Positions 6,341 to 14,699 are shown, counted from the stretch's first letter. The stretch: DNA of 33,652 nt from UBA5314 sp964635975 (GCA_964635975.1 CAZWPO010000026.1:1-33652), one strand, 5' to 3'. Notes: generated by a model not told the origin, from the sequence alone. Program-made: numbers and translations.

Positions 6341-7084
6341 ATGGAAAACCAACTGGGAGCGTTTATTAAGGAGTGGAGAAAAGAGCGAAGTATGGGTTTG
6401 CGGGACCTTGCCAAGTTAACTGGGATAAGTCATGCCTACCTGCATGTTTTAGAAGCAGGTGTTGACCCTCGTACCCGGCGTCCGGTATCCCCTACCCTCC
6501 AGAGCCTCCAGAAATTATCCACCGGTATGGATGTTTCTCTGGAGGTCATTATTTCTTTGGGGCTTAATCAGGACATCTCGCTCCAGCAGCAAGGGCGCAT
6601 TAATCGCCCAGGAGAGCCCGGTTGGGAGGTCCAGGAAGACCCAGGCCACGCTTATTCTACCTTTTCGGTAAACCAGGACAATTTTCTACTGGCTCCGGTT
6701 CTACGAAAAATAAGTCCGGGGAAATCCGGTATTTCTGAAGAGGATATCGAAAGCTGGTGGCCGATCGACATATCGATCATGAAGATTCATGGCCGGGATT
6801 TTAACAACTATTTTTACTTACGGATAAAAGGACGCAGTATGGAGCCGGTAATAAATGATGGGGATTTAGTACTAGTTAAGAAAGGACCCGTAGAGGAGGG
6901 CCAAATTGCCGTTATCGTCAAAGACTACGCTGAGGCATGTGTGAATAGAATTCAACACCTGCCTGATCAAGACCAGCTGATGTTAATTTCCCGCAATCCC
7001 GATTACCCGCCCCAGGTTATGAGCACCGATGAGTGCGTCATCATAGGGCGGGTCATTTTTCGTCTAGGAGAGCCAAAATGGTGA
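6341..7084 (+). CDS. XRE-S24 (LexA/CI-like) repressor, catalytic Lys replaced
   Basis: The 247-residue protein has an N-terminal XRE helix-turn-helix (about 5-75, with LRDLAKLTGISHAYLHVLEAG). The C-terminal S24 domain (about 155-245) contains GRSMEP with the catalytic Ser166. In self-cleaving LexA/CI proteins a Lys follows about 36 residues later in a V-K-R context. Here that position is Asn202 (ACVNRIQ; codon AAT at 6944-6946). The fold and dimer surface look intact, but autocleavage is doubtful. It heads a rightward pair with the integrase, maintains the integrated state by inference, and is preceded by its promoter and the GTATAC array. A GAGAGAGGA ribosome site precedes the ATG. Confidence 0.9.
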   Translation: MENQLGAFIKEWRKERSMGLRDLAKLTGISHAYLHVLEAGVDPRTRRPVSPTLQSLQKLSTGMDVSLEVIISLGLNQDISLQQQGRINRPGEPGWEVQEDPGHAYSTFSVNQDNFLLAPVLRKISPGKSGISEEDIESWWPIDISIMKIHGRDFNNYFYLRIKGRSMEPVINDGDLVLVKKGPVEEGQIAVIVKDYAEACVNRIQHLPDQDQLMLISRNPDYPPQVMSTDECVIIGRVIFRLGEPKW

Positions 7085-7091
7085 GGGAGCA

Positions 7092-7113
7092 CCCTATTTA
7101 TATAATAGGGAGG
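7092..7113 (+). promoter_or_regulatory. Hairpin overlapping the integrase ribosome site
   Basis: A perfect 7-5-7 inverted repeat (CCCTATT-TATAT-AATAGGG, 7092-7110) lies between repressor stop and integrase ATG. Its 3' arm contains GGG of the GGGAGG ribosome site (7108-7113), seven bases before the ATG at 7121. Folding would hide the site and limit integrase translation. A TATAAT string (7101-7106) lies in the loop and arm but has no good -35. Confidence 0.55.
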
Positions 7114-7120
7114 CAAACAA

Positions 7121-8263
7121 ATGAGAGGACATCTGGAAAAGCGCCGTAAGAATAGTTGGACGATTATCATCGATAGAGGGAGAGATCCAATAACCAAAAA
7201 AAGAGATAGGATTATTAAATCAGTTGAAGGACCCAAACGGGAAGCCGAAAAGATAATGAACGAACTGCTCTACCAGCTCCAGACCGGCACCTACATAGAG
7301 ACCACTAATCTAACCCTGGCACAATACCTGATTCACTGGCTAAACACCTACTGTTCAACCAACCTGGCTCCGAAAACTATTCATAGCTATCAAATGGAGG
7401 TTTATAAACATATAATCCCCGGCATTGGAGCCATACCTCTGGAAAAACTCACTCCACTACACCTGCAGGCTTATTATACCGATCAATTAAATTTCGGCCG
7501 GCTGGATGGAAAAGGCGGTTTATCTCCCCGCTCGGTTTTGTACCAGCACCGGATTATTCGAGAAGCCCTTAAACATGCCTACCGCTGGCAACTTGTATTT
7601 CGTAATATAGCAGACGCGGTTCAACCTCCGCGGCTAAAGAAAAAGGAAATGTACGTTTTATCCAGGGAAGATGTACTGGCTTTTCTGGAGGGTATACGCG
7701 ACCACCGGGATTATGCACTGATACTCACTGCTGTTTATACCGGACTGCGCCAGGGCGAGCTGCTGGGCCTTACCTGGAAGCATGTTGACCTGGCCAAGCG
7801 GACTTTAAACGTTAGGCAGCAGCTGCAGTATGTTGCAAAGAAAGGCTATATTTTCAGAGATCCTAAAACCAATAAGAGCAAGCGCCAGGTCCCTCTGACT
7901 CCGGAAGTTGTTCAGGTACTTAAAGAAGTTAGGAAAGAGCAGGCTCAGTACAAGCTTATTAGCGAAGAATACTTTGATCATGATTTGGTCTTTTGCCTGT
8001 CAAATGGGAAACCTCTTGATTCAACGAACCTGACCAAGCGCTTTAAAAACCTGGCCGTTAGTCATGGCCATCCAGATCTGCGCTTTCATGACCTGCGTCA
8101 CACCTGCGCTACCCTTCTTCTTGCTGCCGAAGTTGACGCTAAAAAAGTCCAGGAAATCCTGGGACACGAAAGCATTACCACGACCCTGGACGTTTACGGC
8201 CATGTTCTACCCACTATGCAGCGGGAGGCTATGGATAGGCTAAGCAGCTTTATGAAGGGATAA
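7121..8263 (+). CDS. Tyrosine recombinase (integrase)
   Basis: The 380-residue protein is a full-length phage/ICE-type integrase. The arm-binding region is at about 1-55, the SAM-like core-binding domain at about 63-160 and the catalytic domain at about 175-375. Catalytic residues are visible: Arg210 (TGLRQGELL), a beta-hairpin Lys at 252 or 254, His323 and Arg326 (HDLRHTCATLL), His349 (ILGHESI) and the nucleophile Tyr359 (DVYGHV). It catalyses site-specific integration and excision through a 3'-phosphotyrosine intermediate. It is the rightmost gene of the element, so the right attachment site should lie within a few dozen bases after 8263. No tRNA is seen there, so the target may be the end of the DUF3231 gene. 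Confidence 0.96.
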   Translation: MRGHLEKRRKNSWTIIIDRGRDPITKKRDRIIKSVEGPKREAEKIMNELLYQLQTGTYIETTNLTLAQYLIHWLNTYCSTNLAPKTIHSYQMEVYKHIIPGIGAIPLEKLTPLHLQAYYTDQLNFGRLDGKGGLSPRSVLYQHRIIREALKHAYRWQLVFRNIADAVQPPRLKKKEMYVLSREDVLAFLEGIRDHRDYALILTAVYTGLRQGELLGLTWKHVDLAKRTLNVRQQLQYVAKKGYIFRDPKTNKSKRQVPLTPEVVQVLKEVRKEQAQYKLISEEYFDHDLVFCLSNGKPLDSTNLTKRFKNLAVSHGHPDLRFHDLRHTCATLLLAAEVDAKKVQEILGHESITTTLDVYGHVLPTMQREAMDRLSSFMKG

Positions 8264-8295
8264 TTAATTTAAAGATTAAGAGCCTTGAGCATTCG

Positions 8296-9312
8296 CTATT
8301 GCTTATTTTGAGTTAACAGACTTCTATCTTCCATTTGCGGGGGTTCTTCCAGCCACTTATGCTTAATCATTAGTTTTCCGCCTTCTCTGGCAAAGTCTAA
8401 TGTATCTTTTGCCGAAATTGCGAGTTTTGCTGGAAGATCACTTCTCATACTAAAAGACATGCCTAATGCACTATTTCCTACTGAATAGCTGGCCATAATA
8501 TTTGTACAATACATCATTATCTTATCCGAGAACGGCGGCACTACAGAATCTGTTGCTTTGCCCGCCCATGTACTGGGTGGTTGAATGTCGCTTTGCAATA
8601 AAAGACTGCTTGTATTACTAACTATCTTTTTAGCAAGTTCTTTCCCTGATATAAAGTACTCTTTAATCTCTTTTTCTTTAGCAACCTGAGAAAAACCGGC
8701 CATTAATTGCATTCCGAAAATGTTAACCTCTAGTGTCTGAAATAGGTATGCTATTTCAAGTGTATTCAAAGCACGTTTATTTCCAAATAGGCGGATTCCA
8801 CTCATATATTTTTCTTCTTCAATAAATTCTACTTCTTTAGGCATGGATACATAGGGAGGTTTTGCTAAAACACCCTGGTCTGTAAGATACTCAGTACAGA
8901 TACGGTAGGTTTCTTGTGAGTTCTTTACAGTACTTTCATAAAAATCTAGAATATCTTCTCTATATGACATTCCCAGGTGTATTGCATTAAATCCCAGATT
9001 TATTTTCATCATTACTCGAAGAAACATAATATGAAATATATCATCGAACAAAATCGGCGCGTCATCAAAAATATCTTGGTCCGTAAATGCTTCTGGAATA
9101 ACTGCGCTTTCTTTATGGTATATTCCCTCAATTTTAGTAAGAAGTTTTTCGTTTTCCTTTACATGATTTTCCAATATTTTTCTGGCTTTTTTGTCTTTTG
9201 AATCCTGAGCGAATCGGTTAACAAAGACACCCATTAATGATTTTATTTGATATGTCATCCATAATGTACCCACTTCTGAAGAAGAAATGGTACTTTTTGT
9301 TATCGTGGGCAT
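8296..9312 (-). CDS. DUF3231 family protein
   Basis: The 338-residue protein begins MPTITKSTISSSEVGTLWMTYQIKSLM and ends with MIKHKWLEEPPQ, both hallmarks of DUF3231 as I know it: two repeated four-helix (ferritin-like/CotF-like) halves, common in spore-forming Firmicutes. The two halves are visible as two SEVGxLW/LE(V/I)xxLFQ-like starts, near residues 12 and 185. Function is unknown, and a spore or stress role is suspected from its distribution. The ribosome site is AAGGAGG. Its stop codon lies 33 bases from the integrase stop, so the element border may touch its 3' end. Confidence 0.88.
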   Translation of the reverse strand: MPTITKSTISSSEVGTLWMTYQIKSLMGVFVNRFAQDSKDKKARKILENHVKENEKLLTKIEGIYHKESAVIPEAFTDQDIFDDAPILFDDIFHIMFLRVMMKINLGFNAIHLGMSYREDILDFYESTVKNSQETYRICTEYLTDQGVLAKPPYVSMPKEVEFIEEEKYMSGIRLFGNKRALNTLEIAYLFQTLEVNIFGMQLMAGFSQVAKEKEIKEYFISGKELAKKIVSNTSSLLLQSDIQPPSTWAGKATDSVVPPFSDKIMMYCTNIMASYSVGNSALGMSFSMRSDLPAKLAISAKDTLDFAREGGKLMIKHKWLEEPPQMEDRSLLTQNKQ

Positions 9313-9617
9313 TTATTATTCCTCCTTGTTTAAAATAGCTCTGATTAGTTTTTACAGGTTTCATTAGAAATATTAATTCGTCGAGAAATCAAGGGAATGC
9401 TCAGGTGAGGCGGCGGCTGTTATCCTTGGAGGATAATCGTTTATAAGGCTACTTACTGGAAACATGGCCCACGCTGTTTCCATATTACATTCGACTTCTA
9501 CTTACGTCTTTATCTGTTCCTCATACAGCTCTCTAAATAGAGGTATAGAGCATTTCCCGGCGAAATAACATACATGTGTTGCTCTTTGTCCAATTGTTTT
9601 TTGATGGAGGATTTTAC

Positions 9618-11102
9618 GTGAACATACCACTTCGTATTTTAATCGTTGAAGAAGCAGAAATTGATTCGATGCTGCAGTTAAAGGCCCTGCACAGCAACGG
9701 CTATCAACAGATGTATAAAAGAGTAGAAAGAACTGATGATCTAATCGCAGCTTTAAGCGAGGGGCCCTGGGATATTGTCATCGTTGATGTGAGTGTCCTG
9801 CAGTTTAACGAAAAGTCAATATTGAAGATGATTAAAAATAGCGGGGTGAATCTGCCCTGTCTTATTTTATCGGAAATGCGTGATGGAAAACGATTGGTAA
9901 AAACCATAAAATTGGGCGTAGAGGAAAGTATAGTTGAGGGCAACCTGGATGAATTCATACCCTCTATAAGGGGTGAGGTTCATGATGCTTTATTGAACAA
10001 CCTGCACAGGGTAAGTGATAAAGAGGTGCGGGATCAAAAAGAATGGTTCCGAGTCACCCTGGCCAGTATAGGCGATGCGGTTATTACCACTGACACTTCC
10101 AGCGTCGTTACCTTCATGAATCCGGTTGCCGAGGAAATTACGGGCTATTCTCAGGAAGAAGCAATCGGTAAGCCCATCAGCTATGTGTTTAGGATTTTTA
10201 ACGAGATTACACTGGCACCGGCTGAGATCCCGGTGGATAGAGTAATTAAGGAAGGCTTTATTATTGGCCTGGCCAATCATACGGGCCTGGTTACCAAGAG
10301 AGGTGAAACCCGTTCCATTGCCGATTCTGCCGCTCCCATCCGCAGCGATGGCGGCGATATTATTGGTGTGGTTATGGTATTTCGAGATATTACAGATGCT
10401 AAGCAAATGGAAGAGCAGATGGCTCGCCTTGATAAATTGAACGTTGTGGGGCAAATGGCGGCTGGGATTGCTCATGAGATAAGAAACCCCATGACAACCG
10501 TACATGGTTTTTTGCAACTCCTTAAAATCAACAGCGATTTCAGCAAATATGGAGAGTATTTCGATTTAATGATTAATGAACTGGATCGGGCTAATTCTAT
10601 CATTTCCGGCTTTCTATCCCTTGCCAAAGAAAGAGCAATAGAAGTGGGAGAAGAAAACCTCAACCAGATCATTCAGAGTATAGCTCCACTTATCCAGGCT
10701 GAAGCTATCATAGATAACAAATTGGTGCAATTAGAGCTGGCCGAAATACCCGATCTGAAATTAAGCCAAAATGACATTCGCCAGCTAATATTAAATCTGG
10801 TCCGCAACGCATTGGAAGCATCAGGCCCCAACAAAAAGATAGTTTTGCGCACTTTTTTAGAAGATGGCCATGTAGTTTTGGCGGTGGAGGACGAGGGAGA
10901 AGGCATTGAACCGCGTATATTGGAGAAGCTAGGTACTCCCTTTTTGAGCACCAAAGATAACGGCACTGGTTTGGGTTTGGTCATTTGTTATACTGTGGCC
11001 GAGAAGCATGGGGCTTCCATAAAGGTGGACACAGGCAGCGAAGGGACTACGTTTTCGGTATGGTTTAAGGCACTATCGGATCAGCCAGGTCTCTTTTCAT
11101 GA
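9618..11102 (+). CDS. PAS sensor histidine kinase with degenerate receiver domain
   Basis: The start is GTG at 9618 (GGAGG seven bases upstream), giving 494 residues. A receiver-like domain (about 4-120) keeps the phospho-acceptor position Asp57 (IVIVDVS). It has EE in place of the acidic DD pair at 11-12, and the conserved Lys near 107 is missing, so it is probably not phosphorylated normally. A PAS domain follows (about 145-260, GDAVITTD ... FMNPVAEEITGY). The HisKA domain has the phospho-His at 286 (AHEIRNPMTTVHGFLQL). The ATPase domain has its N box at 393-397, DEGEGI at 425-430 and GTGLGL at 449-454. There are no membrane segments. The HisKA motif resembles the sporulation kinases KinA-E, and no response regulator is adjacent. 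Confidence 0.92.
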   Translation: MNIPLRILIVEEAEIDSMLQLKALHSNGYQQMYKRVERTDDLIAALSEGPWDIVIVDVSVLQFNEKSILKMIKNSGVNLPCLILSEMRDGKRLVKTIKLGVEESIVEGNLDEFIPSIRGEVHDALLNNLHRVSDKEVRDQKEWFRVTLASIGDAVITTDTSSVVTFMNPVAEEITGYSQEEAIGKPISYVFRIFNEITLAPAEIPVDRVIKEGFIIGLANHTGLVTKRGETRSIADSAAPIRSDGGDIIGVVMVFRDITDAKQMEEQMARLDKLNVVGQMAAGIAHEIRNPMTTVHGFLQLLKINSDFSKYGEYFDLMINELDRANSIISGFLSLAKERAIEVGEENLNQIIQSIAPLIQAEAIIDNKLVQLELAEIPDLKLSQNDIRQLILNLVRNALEASGPNKKIVLRTFLEDGHVVLAVEDEGEGIEPRILEKLGTPFLSTKDNGTGLGLVICYTVAEKHGASIKVDTGSEGTTFSVWFKALSDQPGLFS

Positions 11103-11120
11103 TCTGCTAGGGAGAAATCC

Positions 11121-11606
11121 TCAGGCGGTTCTGAGTTTCCCGATCCCGAGGGACAGATTGTCCCAGAGAACCTCTTGCACCATTTGAGATTGGTTTTCCT
11201 CGCAGTGGATAATTAGAACCACCTCGGCGGTTTTGTTTCCGGATGCGTTCTTCTTGAGGCTTCGGGCCTGCTTGCCCGAAGCGAGCAGTTTGCCTACATA
11301 GTAGTCAAGTAGGAAACCAAGCACAACCCCAAAGCTCAATCCAATCAGCCCCCACAGGACCGGACCCAATTTCCAAAAGTAGCCATATACGACGCCCAGC
11401 TCCATAAAAACCGCACCCAGAACCATGGCCCCGTCTATCTGGCTGACTCCATCCGCCCGATGAATCGTGTCCAGAATCTTTCGCTTTTCCACCTTTTTAT
11501 CCAGGGGAATAGCAACAATTCTCTCTCGGAGTATCCCATTCTGTTCCAGTTCGCTAATGGCCAGCTCCAGGTATTCCGAATATTCAAATGTTGCCGTGAT
11601 GAACAT
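11121..11606 (-). CDS. Small membrane protein, copy 1 of duplicated module (gene B)
   Basis: This 161-residue protein is unrecognised. It has an N-terminal alpha/beta region (MFITATFEYSEYLELAISEL), the motif RKILDTIHRADG (about 42-53), a glycine-rich membrane hairpin (about 63-102, GAVFMELGVVYGY ... GLSFGVVLGFLL) and a C-terminal segment with VQEVLWDNLSLGIG. It is a clear paralogue of the protein at 14092-14571, sharing IHRADG, GPxxWGLIGL and LWDNL-LG. It lies 14 bases after the partner gene at 11621-12415 and is co-transcribed leftward. Confidence 0.75.
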   Translation of the reverse strand: MFITATFEYSEYLELAISELEQNGILRERIVAIPLDKKVEKRKILDTIHRADGVSQIDGAMVLGAVFMELGVVYGYFWKLGPVLWGLIGLSFGVVLGFLLDYYVGKLLASGKQARSLKKNASGNKTAEVVLIIHCEENQSQMVQEVLWDNLSLGIGKLRTA

Positions 11607-11620
11607 AATACCTTCTCTCC

Positions 11621-12415
11621 TTATACCGGCATTAGAGCGTCAGGGCTCTGGTAATTATCTTTTAGGAACCGGGCTTGTTCTGCTTGAGCCAGCTTATTAT
11701 ACTCCACACAGTTTACGTAAGAATCATAAATAGCAAAGACATACATAGAAGGCAGAAACAAAAGCCATTGCATATCAACCACAGATTTAGCCATGGCAAA
11801 CTGCCCGATAAAACTCAGATGGATCGCGGGCAGAATGTTGGAAAGGTAGCTTACCGATATCCACCATATAAGCACAAAAAAACTGGTAGGAACCCGGTGG
11901 GTGTAAAGATGGCCCACACCTGGTATGATAGCCGACCACACCATGGCCAGCCAAGGGTGCTTTTTTTCCAAAATATTTATTTCTATGGTATTGATTTTGC
12001 TGGGTAATACAATGGAATCTTCCCTATCAGCCAGGATCGACATTTTGTTCAAGTCAACGGTCCGGCGGTAGGCATCCCAGATGGCAAATATATAGACCGG
12101 CGCATAGAGTAGCAGCCATCGGGTATCGATTACCTGGCGGGCCAGCTCGTATTGACCGCCAAAGGAATATAATATACAGAGGTTAAGCTTGGCCTTTACA
12201 TTGATAAGCAGCTCCCAAACCACCAGTAAGAAACCTTTGACATAGCTGCCCAGGATAATATGCCCAAAGCCGGGAAAGGCGGCTGACCACCAGGCGGTTA
12301 CCCAGGGGTTTTTCAAGTGCAGCATATTGGTAGCGACTGAGCTTATATGACCTTTGGGCCGGCGTAGATTTCTTACCGAAACCGGCTGTTTACTTTCAAC
12401 TATTGCATTTTCCAA
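11621..12415 (-). CDS. Internally duplicated membrane protein, copy 1 of module (gene A)
   Basis: This 264-residue protein is unrecognised. It consists of two repeats. Repeat 1 is at about 30-122 (NPWVTAWWSAAFPGFGHIILGS ... GQYELARQVIDTRWLLL ... WDAYRRTVDLNK). Repeat 2 is at about 150-245 (HPWLAMVWSAIIPGVGHLYTHR ... GQFAMAKSVVDMQWLLF ... YDSYVNCVEYNK). Each has a P-G-x-G-H loop between hydrophobic segments, somewhat like TM2-type membrane hairpins, and a conserved D-x-Y at the end. It is paralogous to the protein at 13284-14087. It forms an operon with 11121-11606. Integral membrane location is clear; function is unknown. Confidence 0.75.
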   Translation of the reverse strand: MENAIVESKQPVSVRNLRRPKGHISSVATNMLHLKNPWVTAWWSAAFPGFGHIILGSYVKGFLLVVWELLINVKAKLNLCILYSFGGQYELARQVIDTRWLLLYAPVYIFAIWDAYRRTVDLNKMSILADREDSIVLPSKINTIEINILEKKHPWLAMVWSAIIPGVGHLYTHRVPTSFFVLIWWISVSYLSNILPAIHLSFIGQFAMAKSVVDMQWLLFLPSMYVFAIYDSYVNCVEYNKLAQAEQARFLKDNYQSPDALMPV

Positions 12416-12455
12416 AGGCCTACCACTCCTTGTGCAGTCGATTACTGAATTCTAG

Positions 12456-12478
12456 TATTACCAAGTACAGTGGTAATA
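12456..12478. promoter_or_regulatory. Perfect inverted repeat between divergent modules
   Basis: In the 12416-12682 gap, TATTACCA-AGTACAG-TGGTAATA forms a perfect 8-7-8 inverted repeat, 41 bases upstream of the leftward module start. It is a candidate operator for the divergent membrane-protein modules. No matching regulator is next to it. Confidence 0.5.
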
Positions 12479-12530
12479 TCCATTACAAATAATATTATCC
12501 AGAAATTGTAGGCCCGCGAATCAGATTTCG

Positions 12531-12580
12531 GTTTCCTATCTAGTTGTAGACAACCAGTGGGATAAGGGAAACTAATTTTT
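12531..12580 (+). promoter_or_regulatory. Nested hairpin, possible attenuator
   Basis: GTTTCC (12531-12536) pairs with GGAAAC (12567-12572), TATC with GATA inside it, and GTTGT with ACAAC in the centre. TAATTTTTC follows. It could be a terminator or attenuator ahead of the rightward operon that starts at 12683. Pairing has internal gaps, so support is moderate. Confidence 0.35.
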
Positions 12581-12682
12581 CAGGCATCCGGTATGCTATA
12601 AGCACGAATAGGTCCCTCGAGAATAACAGATAATATTGAGAAATCAGTACGCAATAAATGGATAAGGGAGCGTGTTATTTGT

Positions 12683-13303
12683 TTGAATGCTTTTCTGCAC
12701 GGATTTAAGGTTCCTGTAAAGCTATACTGGGATGCCAGTTATGAAAAAATTCTGGAGACTCAGCGCAGCTTAACAGATCTACATATACAAAACTGGCTGC
12801 ACCACAGCTTTCCCAAGTGGACCTGGTGGTTCCTCCTGTTCTGGACTATCTCCCCTCTCTTAATCTGGTGGAAGTATATTAATCGCAAGCGTTTCCTGGA
12901 AATTAGTTTTTTCGGAGTAATGGTCAGCATAAGCGCGGGCATCCTGGACTCAGTAGGAGTGCAGCTTCTCTTTTGGACTTATCCTTATGGTCTGGTGCCG
13001 GCTCTGCCTAATTTTTTTCCCATTGATTATGTCGCCATCCCGGTGATCTTCATGCTGGTTTATCAAAAATACCAGAAGTGGAAAGGATTTATCATCGCCA
13101 GCACATTTGTGGCCTCGGTATTGTCGCTGGTATTAGACCCAATTATTGTTTACCTGAATATTTACCAGCCTCTTTCCTGGCAGTATTACTACTCAATCCC
13201 GACTTTCGTCTTTATGGTTTGTTTTTGCAAATGGGTAACAATAATCGTTACCGGCCAGGATTCTAGATACAAGGGGGTTGCCAATGGAGAGAAAGCAGCC
13301 TGA
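12683..13303 (+). CDS. CBO0543-like integral membrane protein
   Basis: This 206-residue protein resembles the CBO0543 family of Firmicutes in the pattern WWFLLFWTISPLLIWWKYINRKRFLE, then GILDSVGVQL, then YG-hydrophobic-FPIDY and IYQPLSWQYYYS. It has about five membrane segments and no known function. The start is TTG at 12683, the only usual start near the ribosome-site-like AAGGGAG at 12664-12670, whose spacing is rather long. It overlaps the next gene by 20 bases and is the first gene of the rightward operon with 13284-14087 and 14092-14571. The leftward module copy lacks such a partner. Confidence 0.78.
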   Translation: MNAFLHGFKVPVKLYWDASYEKILETQRSLTDLHIQNWLHHSFPKWTWWFLLFWTISPLLIWWKYINRKRFLEISFFGVMVSISAGILDSVGVQLLFWTYPYGLVPALPNFFPIDYVAIPVIFMLVYQKYQKWKGFIIASTFVASVLSLVLDPIIVYLNIYQPLSWQYYYSIPTFVFMVCFCKWVTIIVTGQDSRYKGVANGEKAA

Positions 13304-14087
13304 GTCGATTCGCAATAAAAGACGGCCAGTAGGGATTGTCAACTCAATTACTACCAATTACATTCATTTAAGAAACCCCTGGGTGACAGCTCTTTGGTCA
13401 GCCATGTTCCCGGGATTCGGTTATATTATCATGGGCAGCTACATCAAAGGATTTCTCTTGATAGCGTGGGAATTCTTAATCAATACCCAGGCCCATATTA
13501 ATACGGCCATTATGTACACCTATTTAGGCCAATTCGACCAGGCCAGGAACGTATTGCATGTTCGTTGGACGCTGCTTTATTTGGCAGTGTGGGTTTTTAG
13601 CATATGGGGGAGTTATTCCTTAACCGTTGACTTAAATAAATTAGCGCTTCTGGGCATTAGAGAAGATTCCATCATGCTGCCCGTCGCCATAGGTGCGATG
13701 GATATAAACTTTTTGGATAAGAGGCAGCCCTGGGTATCGGTGGGGCTTTCCCTGCTTTCTCCAGGACTGGGGCATTTGTATACTCACCGCATTCCCACCA
13801 GCTTCTTCCTGCTATCATTAACCATTGGAACGGTATATATGTCTCATATACTTGAAGCCATACAGTACACTGCGGTGGGCGCTTTCAGCCAGGCCACCGC
13901 AGTTCTCGATCCGCAATGGTTCCTCTTTATACCTTCGCTCTACGGTTTTGCCGTTTACGATTCTTATGTTAATACAGTGGAGTACAATAAGTTGTTTGAA
14001 CAAGAACAGGCCAGGTTCTTAAGAGACAATTATCAGAATCCAAAGTTCAGCTCACGATTAACCAAAACTAAGAGCCAGGAGAATTGA
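13284..14087 (+). CDS. Internally duplicated membrane protein, copy 2 of module (gene A)
   Basis: This 267-residue protein is a paralogue of 11621-12415, with the same two internal repeats. Repeat 1 has NPWVTALWSAMFPGFGYIIMGS ending in YSLTVDLNK. Repeat 2 has QPWVSVGLSLLSPGLGHLYTHR ending in YDSYVNTVEYNK. The start is ATG 13284, preceded by AAGGGGG. The N-terminus is basic (ERKQPESIRNKRRPVG) and the C-terminus charged, both shared with copy 1 (QARFL-DNYQ). It sits between the CBO0543-like gene (20-base overlap) and its own gene B copy (4-base gap). Membrane-bound; function unknown. Confidence 0.75.
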   Translation: MERKQPESIRNKRRPVGIVNSITTNYIHLRNPWVTALWSAMFPGFGYIIMGSYIKGFLLIAWEFLINTQAHINTAIMYTYLGQFDQARNVLHVRWTLLYLAVWVFSIWGSYSLTVDLNKLALLGIREDSIMLPVAIGAMDINFLDKRQPWVSVGLSLLSPGLGHLYTHRIPTSFFLLSLTIGTVYMSHILEAIQYTAVGAFSQATAVLDPQWFLFIPSLYGFAVYDSYVNTVEYNKLFEQEQARFLRDNYQNPKFSSRLTKTKSQEN

Positions 14088-14091
14088 TAAG

Positions 14092-14571
14092 ATGTTTGTC
14101 TGCGGATCCTTTGCATATAATTTTCATCTGGAGCTCGTCATTTCCGAACTAGAAAAGAAAGGTGTTTCCAGAGATGCCATCGCGGCCGTTCTGATGGACA
14201 GCCGGGTGGAAGAGCGAAAAATCCTGGATACCATCCACCGGGCCGACGGGATTAGCTCCTTTGACGCAGCTTCGTTACTGGGAACTTTTTGCATGCTGGC
14301 AGGCGCTATTTACGGCTTTGTATTACATTGGGGGCCAATTATATGGGGTTTAATAGGGTTATTGGCAGGTTCTCTTCTGGGACTACTGGGTGATATTCTG
14401 ATGCGTCAAACAAGTCCTAAAAATCCTTCCAAGAGGAAAACAACGGGTACTGCGAAAGGAGAATCTCCTCAGGTTTTCATTATTGTAGAGTGTAGTGAAG
14501 AGCAGGTTGCTATGGTGAAAGAGAAGCTATGGGATAACCTAGCTCTCGGAGTTGGAACACTTTCAGGGTAG
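14092..14571 (+). CDS. Small membrane protein, copy 2 of duplicated module (gene B)
   Basis: This 159-residue protein is a paralogue of 11121-11606. The N-terminus is MFVCGSFAYNFHLELVISELEKKG, followed by the invariant RKILDTIHRADGIS, a glycine-rich membrane hairpin (LLGTFCMLAGAIYGF ... GLLAGSLLGLLG), a Lys-rich linker and a final alpha/beta segment with KEKLWDNLALGVG. AGGAG lies upstream of the ATG. It is the last gene of the rightward operon. The soluble ends could form one ferredoxin-like domain split by the membrane hairpin, which is inference. Confidence 0.75.
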   Translation: MFVCGSFAYNFHLELVISELEKKGVSRDAIAAVLMDSRVEERKILDTIHRADGISSFDAASLLGTFCMLAGAIYGFVLHWGPIIWGLIGLLAGSLLGLLGDILMRQTSPKNPSKRKTTGTAKGESPQVFIIVECSEEQVAMVKEKLWDNLALGVGTLSG

Positions 14572-14699
14572 AAGGCAGCCCGGTATCCACAAAATCTCAA
14601 GCCCAGCCAATTGAAACAAAATCAAGTAGTTTAATCTTGCTCCAGAAGGCAACATCCTTATCATATCCTTCCATCCCATGTCAACCCCCATGTCGGGCA

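Noticed and set aside
9540..9577. Possible sporulation-sigma promoter (CATACATG) before the kinase gene
   Set aside because: The -35 and spacing do not fit a sigma E, G or K consensus well enough.
9576..9617. ATG at 9576 as kinase start
   Set aside because: The GTG at 9618 has a proper GGAGG site and begins at the natural domain edge.
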